The position numbers and the translations under genes are program-made. Under the pieces are notes generated by a model. That model saw only the letters and a list, made by a program, of their open reading frames with translations, did no database searches and was not told the DNA's origin. From positions 9,851,742 through 9,915,741 of the forward strand of contig NC_135565.1 of the NCBI RefSeq assembly GCF_964340395.1: DNA of 64,000 nucleotides, given 5' to 3'. Below are positions 56,847 through 64,000 of the stretch, piece by piece. Each line of letters begins with the position of its first letter. Within the stretch, counting starts at the first letter, position 1. This DNA is from Glandiceps talaboti (taxonomy: Eukaryota > Hemichordata > Enteropneusta > Spengelidae).

Positions 56847-56885
<39 letters not shown>

Positions 56886-56908
56886 CACGCACGCACGCAC
56901 GCATACAT

Positions 56909-56943
<35 letters not shown>

Positions 56944-58188
56944 TACATACATACATACATACATACATACATCAATACACACACACACACATACATACAT
57001 ACATACATACATACATACATACATACATACATACATACATACATACATCAATACACGCACACACATACATACATACATACATACATACATACATACATAC
57101 ATACATACATTACATAGACGGACCGACGGACGGAGCCCTTTGTAATGATTAAACTACCAGATTTAAACTGAATGCCTCCCGTAAGGGAATCACTAATTAT
57201 GCAAATAACTCATTAAACTAAAAAAATATGGTAACAGGCTTTGTTTTTTGGACAAGCGTGCTTTCTTAGGTTAATGTATGTAAGAGTGTATGATACTGCT
57301 TAATTACTGAATATCATTCATTATTCAAAATAATCATTAAAGGAAAAAGTTGTAGCAACAAACTTCATAGGACAGGTGCGTATTATTATGGTTGATGTAC
57401 GTATCATATTATACGAAATTTGAAGCTTGCATTTTTAAGATACAACCTAGTTACCTAAAATCATTAATTGTGCAAATTTTTAATTAAAACTAAGCTATAT
57501 AAAAGATTTTATAGGACATATCCGCTTTGTTATGGTTAACGTATGTACTAAATTGTATTGAAATTGAAGTATGCAGTCTTAAGATATAGCCTAATTACCG
57601 AAAATCATTAATTATGCAAATTATTCATTAACACTGTAAGGTACATCAACTAACTTTATAGGACATACACAATTTCTTATGGTTAATATATGTACTGAAT
57701 TGTATTGAAATTGAAGTATGCAATCGTAAGATATAGCCTAATTACCGAAAATCATTAATTATGCAAATTATTCATTAACACCGAAGGTACACCAACAAAC
57801 TTGACAGGACATATGTGTTTTCTTATGGTTAACGTATGTGCTAAATTATGTTAAATTTGAAGTATGTATTCTTAAGATATAGCCTAATTACCAAAAATAA
57901 TTAATTATGCAAATTATTCATTAACGCTGTAAGATACATCAACGAATTTTATAGGACAATGTATGTTGTTATGTTTAACGAATATACTAAATTATATTGA
58001 AATTGAAGTATGCAGTCTTAAGATATTGCGTAATTAGCTGATTTCATTAATATGCAAATTTCTCTAATTAAACATTAACAGATCTAGCTCAAAACCTAAT
58101 CAGGTCTAGCTATTACCCTAAAGATTATATATCTCAAATTTCATTACAATTGAGCCAGCCGATCTTTAGAAAATGATGACACAGACAC

Positions 58189-58219
<31 letters not shown>

Positions 58220-60470
58220 CACAGACACACAGACACACATTCCCCTTTTAATACCTCCCGTACCCTTACGGGAGGTAAAAATTGCATGTAGACTCCTGTG
58301 ACACATCTGTGTACTCATCATTTATATATGTATACAGGTACCGTCAAATGTCGAAAGGATAGACCCTGTGACATGCTTGCAGTGTATAATAATATGGCAG
58401 AAATTTTGTTGATAGGGCTGTGGTTTGCGACCTTCTATTCCATCCGTTTTACACATATTGACTTCCAAATTTGCTTGAACGCTTGTCATGAAACAGACTA
58501 CTGATACTTCAGTGAAGCTAAGTCTCCAATAGGCTCACCTTACTCTTGTTTATTTCTACTTGCAGTAAATAAATAAATTAAAAACATATCAAATCAAATA
58601 CAAACTTATTAGGAGGGTCATTATTATAACGAATTTGATTAGAATATATTGTAATGGAGTTATTTTATATTGCTAATCGTATTGTATAATATCATAATGT
58701 AATACTCCTGACATATCTTGAAATGTTTGATATTCACCCCTAGATCCACCTTGCTATATCGAAGAGAATGTTGGTAGAGCAGGCGGAGACATGAATGATG
58801 GCCATTTCCTTCAAACTGCTGACACCGAAACCTGTTGTGAAGCATGTATACAAACACCAGGATGCAGAGCATGGGCATCCCAAAAGAAATATAAAGTAGA
58901 AAAACGCGATTGTTGGCTGAAGAACACAATACCATACCCTGAAGTTCAAGAAGACTTTGATTCAGGTTTGTAAATGTGCAGTATTTTCAAAGTGTTTAAG
59001 TAACATTAATTGTAGCGAACAATAACTGCTGAAACGGATTTTCTTTTTTCTTTGACACAGCAATGCCGATTGCAAAACATATTGAACATACCTAAATGAT
59101 CAAGGGATGTAGACTAAGTTCTGTAAGTGTCATAAAATGTCTTGTTTTCATTCATCCATGAATTAGGTATAGTGGACCCATGCCTCAGAGCCAAAGATAG
59201 AGTTGAAGTTTATGCAAACGGAAACCTTCTCCAAGTCATTTGTGTTCTAACAAATACATCATCCGTTGACGACGTTATTGTAAATGGCGAATTAAAACTG
59301 GTCTTATCTACTGATGGCGTGAAACAAGATGGAGAGTCCTTCAGAGCTACATACGCAATGTTTCATCTCGCTGGTAGGTTCACGTGTGTTCAATTACAGC
59401 TTGCCTTGGAGTGAAACAGTTAGTGCCTGAAGATTAACGCACCCCTACTTCCCTCATATTTCATAAGCGATGTTTTGAACCCAACACTCATTGTTGAAAT
59501 GCAAATATCTGAGATATAACCAACTCTTCAATAAAAAATTGAATACCGTCGATATAGCTTAATTACATGAAAAATGATTAATTATGCAAATGAATCATTA
59601 AAGCTGTAACGTATATCATAAAGTTTTACAGGAGACATACACTTTGTTACTATCAATGTAAGTACAAAATTGTGCATTTGTAAGAAATTGCCTTAATATC
59701 AAAGGTCATTAAGTGTACAAATGTCATATTACAATTTAAAACTACATCAGCAAACACGTGCTTCAATGCAATTCACAGATTATATGAAATTTGAAGTATA
59801 TACTGAAGTATATATTAAGATATAGCCGAATTGTCAAACATCAATAATTATGCAAATGACCAATTCAAACTACAAGTAAGATTAAAGACTTTTATAAGAC
59901 ACCTTTTTATTATTAGATGTTATCCAATATTACAGTCAAGGACAGTCAAGGATATACGAGTGACCTAAGGGGCCTTTGTCACTACTCGTCCAGCGACTCG
60001 TAGTGACAACCCTTAGGTCACAAGCATTTACCAACTGAATGAAGAAATATATTGAAAAATAACATAATTATACCAGCGCCAGTAATGTCAAAGAAAAATC
60101 GCGGAAAATAATAACAATTTTGAACGTTTTGGCTCATATTTCGAACACGGCAAAATCAGTTATGTAGACATACATTGTCATGACAGACGCGCGTTGTCAT
60201 GAGTAGAACGACCGGAGTATATATTCTATATTTTTTGTTCAACTTTGCTCGTGCATGGTATAATAGCTTATATACGTGCTAAGGTATATGAATACTGAAG
60301 TATGCATTCTTATGTAAAGCCTAATTTCTACAAAAAATAAATCATGTAATTGATACTCATATACTAACTAAAACCTATTCACTTCTTACATTAGCATAAG
60401 GAAGATGTGTAGCAAGTTTCATTAGAATTAATGCAGTATTTTTTAGATGTCGTGTTCATAACAGACATGC

Positions 60471-60515
<45 letters not shown>

Positions 60516-62031
60516 CAGACAGACAGACAGACAGACACAGACAGACAGACAGACAGACAGACAGATAGACAGACAGACAGACAGGTAAACGGACCGACAG
60601 ACTAAAGGACAATGTAACACCAAATGTTATTCTAAGTTGAATTACTGCGCGAAATTATCATGCAATACAGAAGAATCAAATTAGAACATGATACCTGGAA
60701 AGGTGATTATCGATTATGAGAAGATATTCTAAGAAGTTATAAAATGTCGCCCTCTCACGCCATCTATTTGTTATCTTTCGTCCAAAGTATAGCTGCAAAG
60801 AATCCTCATAAAACTATTGGCCTTATCGTTGAGTGAGGTAATGCCTTTTAGTCAGACAATTCATTGCAATATATTTTTACAGATACAGATGGCAGCTGTG
60901 GTGGAAATGATTATTTTCATTGTAACAATGACCGGTGCATTGCTGACTACCTCGCCTGTGATGGCTATGATCATTGTGGTGACAGATCGGATGAATCCGA
61001 ATGCGAAACAGGTCAGTAAGACATTAATATGCGAACATATGGTCAGATAAGGCATGTATGTCTGCAAAATGCACACTTCAAATTCAATATAATTTGGTAC
61101 ATACTTGAAACATTATTAATCCCATGTCTTCTGTTGCATTCCAACAAATATTGTTGACGAAATCTGAAGATAAGCCCTTTCCAAAGGCACAAATGTGTTC
61201 CTACATGTTGTGTGTACAGCTACACACAAGTTTACCTACACATGATATAATATACCCCATTTTATATGATGTCATTTTATCCAACAAAGCAATTTCAAAT
61301 ATGGTCTAACTACAGCTAGTGCAGCTTTGAGGTTTTCTAATTACTTAATTTGTATTCTTTGTGTCTGTCAGAGACAAGCCCAGTATTGGCGAAACCTGAC
61401 ACCAAGTACTTGTCGATGGTCATTGTTCTCTCGGTAATAGGGGTGGCAATTCTAGTTATACTTGTAGTCATCGCTACCAGACGGTTGAAGAAAGGACAAT
61501 GTTCATTACCAAAGCGTAGTACACAGGTAAATATGTTTCGCTTTCTGCTTGGTAATCCCTGTTGTCAGTAAATATAAACACAGACTGTCTTTTGTGGTCA
61601 TTCATTTTCACAATTATTTATTTTTCCTCGGGGAGTGTTATGTTTTTGTATGTTGGTGTGTGTGTGTTTGCACTATATCTCAAAAACTACTTCACCGATT
61701 GTAATGAAACTTGCTACACAACTTCCTTAAGCTAATCGCAAGAACTGAACAGATTTTGGTCAACATCCCATGAACATTAAAAAGTTATTTGCATAAATAT
61801 CGATTTTTAGCAATTAGGCTATATCTTGCATGCATCGAATTCTGCAACATTTGGTACATTCATCAATTATATCAAAGCACACATGTCCTATGAAGCCAGC
61901 TGTTGCCTTAGTTTTCAGTAATTTCTTTTGTATTTTACATAATTAATCACTTTCAGTAATAAGCCATATCTTTAGAATGCAAGTTTCAAATTTCATATAA
62001 TTTAGTACATATATCAACTATAACAATGCTT

Positions 62032-62082
<51 letters not shown>

Positions 62083-62455
62083 ATTACTACCGCCATCATC
62101 ACCACCAAAACATAATCCTCCTTAGGAAAGTTAATACATTTGCTCATACGTAAATCACAGAAAGTAAAATTTTCTAACTGAGAATCACAGGAATTAATGT
62201 AAGACCCCATCATTACATCAATAGTTACAGTATCTTAATTTCTCCTCTAATCAAATGAGTTTTGGGTCAAAATACACTCTCTTATTGATTTGAGTTTGCC
62301 TTTCAATCGTTCACATACACTAATTATGGCTTTCAACTGTCTTATCTTTCTAGAGTGTTCAAGGACAAGATAATACCACTAATTCTGCTGAGCTTGAAGA
62401 ACTCAGATCTGACAAAACTTATGGACCTGGAACCTCGACTGATGAAATGGCTTGA
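47013..62455 (+). CDS. CUB/LDLa/EGF/PAN type I membrane receptor, 832 aa
   Basis: Exons 47013-47231, 48257-48512, 49092-49280, 50136-50336, 51535-51657, 52567-52692, 53081-53217, 54981-55242, 56492-56662, 58744-58965, 59167-59373, 60883-61011, 61372-61526 and 62354-62455. All phases agree and the total is 2499 nt. Domains: signal peptide; CUB1 (residues 30-158); degenerate CUB2 (159-288); LDLa (289-329, [15 protein letters not shown]); EGF (330-371, six Cys); CUB3 (372-504); first half of CUB4 (505-561); PAN/apple (562-635); second half of CUB4 (636-704); LDLa (705-747, [16 protein letters not shown]); TM (about 761-783); RRLKK stop-transfer; a 48-residue tail without an ITAM or kinase. A role as a surface receptor or adhesion/lectin-like molecule is inferred. 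Possible ATTAAA signal at 62509. Confidence 0.82.
47310..47345. repeat. (GT)n and TCTG microsatellite
   Basis: Simple repeats in intron 1 of the receptor. A complementary CA run is at 47493-47522, with the AT-rich octamer-bearing family sequence between them. Confidence 0.9.
49092..50336 (+). CDS. Receptor exons 3-4: degenerate CUB2
   Basis: Exon 3 has no internal ATG and is easy to miss: [20 protein letters not shown] ... [20 protein letters not shown]. Exon 4 continues [20 protein letters not shown] ... [10 protein letters not shown]. The spacing follows CUB but the Asp/Tyr motif is altered. The donor at 50337 (GTAGGC) is preferred over 50333 because only it gives the phase 1 needed by the next exon. 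Confidence 0.7.
50655..51130. repeat. Repeat related to the AMBRA1 intron minisatellite
   Basis: Follows a TCTG run (50660-50700). It contains several diverged units with ATGCCTAGCAACAA or ATGCCTAGCATCAA about 70-85 bp apart, resembling the 71-bp unit at 1252-1965. It lies in intron 4 of the receptor; no coding content. Confidence 0.6.
51535..52692 (+). CDS. Receptor exons 5-6: LDLa1 and EGF
   Basis: Exon 5 (51535-51657) encodes one complete LDL-receptor class A repeat with six cysteines and the Ca-binding acidic SDE box. Exon 6 (52567-52692) encodes one EGF module, [15 protein letters not shown] ... [12 protein letters not shown]. Both are symmetric phase 1-1 exons, typical of shuffled extracellular modules. 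Confidence 0.88.
53081..55242 (+). CDS. Receptor exons 7-8: CUB3
   Basis: Exon 7 gives [14 protein letters not shown] ... [18 protein letters not shown]. Exon 8 gives [49 protein letters not shown]. It is strongly similar to exon 2 around CG-x-DIPD-x-V-x-S-x-GP, so CUB1 and CUB3 arose by duplication. Intron 7 contains the DNA transposon at 53529-54240. Confidence 0.85.
53529..54240. mobile_element. DNA transposon/MITE with cruciform core, intron 7 of the receptor
   Basis: The ends are GCCCAGTTACACGATGCAAC and, reversed, GGCCATGTTACACGATGCAAC. Subterminal copies of the palindrome TCGTCGCATGCGACGA occur on both sides. A near-perfect palindrome of 54 bp lies at 54095-54148 (centre ACCGACATGTCGGT). 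No ORF. GGCC-type termini suggest a Harbinger or related family; the target duplication is not clear. Confidence 0.7.
56205..56470 (+). mobile_element. Interspersed repeat family B, copy 1
   Basis: Starts with a hairpin (GTGACCTAAGGGGCATTTGT ... CCCTTAGGTCAC) and continues through ACCAGCGCCAGTAAT, GAACGACCAGCGTATATATTC to TTTTTGTTCAAC. It ends about 20 bp before the acceptor of receptor exon 9. Other copies: 59945-60240 (same strand) and 62957-63180 (opposite strand). Confidence 0.75.
56492..59373 (+). CDS. Receptor exons 9, 11 and 12: CUB4 split by a PAN module
   Basis: Exon 9 (56492-56662) looks like a CUB N-terminal half ([20 protein letters not shown] ... [11 protein letters not shown]). 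The exon at 58744-58965 is a PAN/apple-like module with eight or so Cys ([41 protein letters not shown]). The exon at 59167-59373 reads as a CUB C-terminal half ([14 protein letters not shown] ... LKLVLSTDG ... SFRATYAMF). All junctions are phase 1, so skipping the PAN exon would rejoin one CUB domain. Confidence 0.7.
56830..57110. repeat. (CATA)n/(CACA)n microsatellite
   Basis: Simple repeats in receptor intron 9. Apparent ORFs over it are periodic artefacts. Confidence 0.97.
57150..58275. repeat. 146-bp tandem repeat, 5-6 diverged copies, octamer-bearing
   Basis: AAGATATAGCCTAATTACC recurs (with variation) at 57437, 57581, 57728, 57873 and 58020, period 144-147 bp. Most units carry TTAATTATGCAAATTATTCA. 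The block is bounded by CCTCCCGTAAGGG (57177) and its inverted mate (CCCTTACGGGAGG, 58263), with a CAGA run at 58193-58217. Related sequence occurs at 55560-55860, 59500-59900 and 61690-62030. Confidence 0.85.
58338..58503 (+). CDS. Alternative terminal exon of the receptor (CUB half with stop)
   Basis: After an acceptor at 58337 and in the phase required by exon 9, the frame reads [20 protein letters not shown] ... [20 protein letters not shown] and then TGA at 58501-58503. Cys-Asp-x-Leu-x-Val-Tyr resembles the start of a CUB C-terminal half. No good donor lies before the stop, and AATAAA follows at 58568. Inclusion would give a shortened, soluble receptor of about 615 residues. It could instead be a decayed duplicate of exon 12. 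Confidence 0.45.
58568..58573 (+). promoter_or_regulatory. Candidate internal polyadenylation signal AATAAA
   Basis: Lies 65 nt after the stop of the alternative exon at 58338-58503, where a truncated receptor mRNA would end. Confidence 0.35.
59945..60240 (+). mobile_element. Interspersed repeat family B, copy 2
   Basis: Same hairpin (GTGACCTAAGGGGCCTTTGT ... CCCTTAGGTCAC), GCGCCAGTAATGTCAA, GCGCGTTGTCATGA and TTTTTTGTTCAAC order as at 56205-56470, in receptor intron 12. Confidence 0.75.
60467..60595. repeat. (CAGA)n microsatellite
   Basis: About 30 CAGA units with two CACAGA interruptions in receptor intron 12. Confidence 0.97.
60883..62455 (+). CDS. Receptor exons 13-15: LDLa2, transmembrane helix, cytoplasmic tail
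   Basis: 60883-61011 encodes the second LDLa repeat ([20 protein letters not shown] ... DRSDESEC). 61372-61526 encodes a Pro/Lys-containing stalk, a strongly hydrophobic helix ([20 protein letters not shown]) and a basic stop-transfer RRLKK. 62354-62455 encodes the acidic end [20 protein letters not shown] ... TSTDEMA with a single Tyr in DKTYGP. No known signalling motif was recognised. Confidence 0.82.
62034..62080. repeat. (CA)n microsatellite
   Basis: About 23 CA units in the last intron of the receptor gene, closing a reversed copy of the AT-rich octamer-bearing repeat that begins after a GT run near 61657. Confidence 0.95.
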
Positions 62456-62956
62456 TATTTATACCTTCAGCAAGGCCAAGAAAAAATGTATTTCTCGTCC
62501 AAAGGAAAATTAAAAACTTATGCGGTGACTCGGTATTTTTTTCAAAGCTGCATTATACTGTGATTATACACGGTAAAAAATCCTGATTATGTATGCATAA
62601 TGTGCAAAAGATATTCATAATGTATATCTATAGATTCAATTCAATATAATCAAAAACAAATGAAATGGCTAAAATTGTATATATTCCAAGTAACACTGGC
62701 GTATTACAGCAATATTAAGCTCCTATTTTCACAGAAATATGTACATGCAAATCAGCATAATGTACACTTAAAAGACTTATGCTTAATTGTTTTTCAATCT
62801 CCTGCAGTAATATTAACATTTACATGCCGAGCATAATAGCTGATTGCCCATTTAAGTTCCATTTTCATATAAAATAATATATGGTAAAGTGGTTATTCAC
62901 TTCATACAGTGTGGCTCATATATTTGGACAATTCAAGTATTAGACAACCAACATTA

Positions 62957-63180
62957 TACCATGCACAAGCCGAGTTGAACAAAAAAATATGGAATATATA
63001 CTCTGGTTGTTGTACGTCACAACAACTCGCGTCTTTGTCACGACAACGCATGTCTACATCACTGGTTCTGCTGTGTTCGAAGTATGAATCAAAACCTTCA
63101 AATTGCTATTACTTTCTCCGTTATTCATTGACATTACTGGTGCTGGTATAATTATGTCATTCTCCAAATGTTTCTTCATT
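62957..63180 (-). mobile_element. Interspersed repeat family B, copy 3 (reverse)
   Basis: The reverse complement contains ACATAATTATACCAGCACCA, GTAATGTCAATG, AACACAGCAGAACCAGTGA and TATATTCCATATTTTTTTGT, the same order as copies 1 and 2. The hairpin end is eroded. A short open frame across it is not coding. Confidence 0.7.
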
Positions 63181-63349
63181 CTCCATAAAGACCACTTAGT
63201 CGAGTTTGGCTTAAACGCATATTGCAACTAAATAATCTTGGAGCAAAATGAACTGAACATACAAGAACATAAGGGAACACACAGGAACAAACTAGGAAAA
63301 TAGAAACAAATAATAATAGAGAGACAATAGTGCGAAAGACTATTAGAAT

Positions 63350-64000
63350 GTTTGGTAATCACATAGCACTTGAAAGGTACTCTCTGGCACTTTTCTTAAT
63401 ACACATTTTAATGTGAGATGTTTCAGATCTGTTGAAAGATTATTCCAGAATTGTCTGGCGGCTGTGTGTACATAAGGAATAGATAAAAGTTCGCTGAACT
63501 GTAAACCTAGCTACACGGCTATGGTCTACAGTCTTGAAATAGTCAGTCAGATGATAATGACGATCTCCATTGTATACTCTAATTCAAAAATGAAATTTCC
63601 AACCTATCTGTAAAGTTTTATAGATATCAAGAAGACTTAAATCTCCAAACAGAGGAGCAGACAGTTCGCTGAAGCTGAAGAATGTCATACAGCGCACACA
63701 TCGATCTATTCTGTGGGTTTTAAAATAGAATGCAACTATGATGGAAGTGTACTACCTCAGACTACCAACCTATAGGTCATGTTGGGTTGAATAAACGCTT
63801 TATAGAGTAAAAGTAAAATACTCGCAATCTAAATAAAATTCATGACTTCTTTCGGCCACATTTTGTAACTTCCTCAAAATGATATTTCCATATCCGGTGT
63901 TTATCAATAAACACTTCTACAAAAGATGCCTTATCAAACCACGTTTAAGACATGATCTTTGTTTGACGCAAAGAGAACCTTGCTGGGAGACGAGCTTATT
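63350..64000 (-). pseudogene. Probable LINE 3' relic
   Basis: Minus-strand fragments in changing frames read SELSAPLFGDLSLLDIYKTL, RVYNGDRHYHLTDYF and IPYVHTAARQFWNNL, which follow the order and spacing of the C-terminal domain after reverse transcriptase in CR1/Jockey-group LINEs. No catalytic RT motif lies inside the window. Several stops and frame changes are present. Assignment is tentative. Confidence 0.4.

Overview
This is animal nuclear DNA. Spliced genes with GT-AG introns of 0.1-3.6 kb sit among abundant tetranucleotide microsatellites (CATA, CAGA/TCTG, TTTG), minisatellites, foldback elements and LINE relics. The gene content (AMBRA1 tail, DNase II/ENDOD1-type nuclease modules, a CUB/LDLa/EGF/PAN receptor, a RAG1-N-terminus-like zinc protein) suggests a marine invertebrate, either a lophotrochozoan or a non-vertebrate deuterostome. 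The sequence alone does not settle which.

Layout. (1) 1-3469, plus strand: the last three coding exons of AMBRA1, with a 71-bp minisatellite in one intron and a 29-bp minisatellite grown from a 5' splice site in the next. (2) 3470-11600: intergenic DNA with a Mutator-like MITE (4004-4432), a foldback element (7687-7858), CATA arrays and degenerate short tandem repeats. (3) 11607-13009, minus strand: a zinc-binding protein whose N-terminus resembles the non-core N-terminal module of RAG1 (N-RAG-TP-like), followed by a second ORF that may be SANT/Myb-like. (4) 15852-33520, plus strand: a 12-exon gene whose exon phases all fit and give a 1240-residue secreted protein. It has a signal peptide, a degenerate DNase II-like module, an acidic EGDT linker, a divergent middle region and an ENDOD1-like DNA/RNA non-specific endonuclease domain with DRGH and a downstream Asn. 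Its introns hold a roughly 42-copy 28-bp minisatellite, a second Mutator-like MITE, two foldback elements and a 1-kb element whose inverted ends are 14-15-bp arrays. (5) 34456-37228, minus strand: a broken LINE. (6) 37748-44418: a roughly 2.2-2.6 kb segment present twice. One copy carries a 1086-bp Harbinger-like insertion, and the other preserves the empty TTA site. (7) 47013-62455, plus strand: a 14-exon (plus one alternative exon) type I membrane receptor of 832 residues, CUB-CUB-LDLa-EGF-CUB-[CUB half-PAN-CUB half]-LDLa-TM-short tail. (8) 62456-64000: another repeat copy and a probable LINE relic.

The strongest candidate for something undescribed is the nuclease fusion in 15852-33520. It couples an apparently dead DNase II fold to an apparently live NUC-fold nuclease in one secreted precursor, with furin-like sites between modules. 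The second is the RAG1-N-terminus-like gene. The third is the receptor in which a PAN exon lies between the two halves of a CUB domain, next to an alternative stop-containing CUB half-exon with its own AATAAA. Family assignments were made by eye from remembered family patterns; no database search was run.
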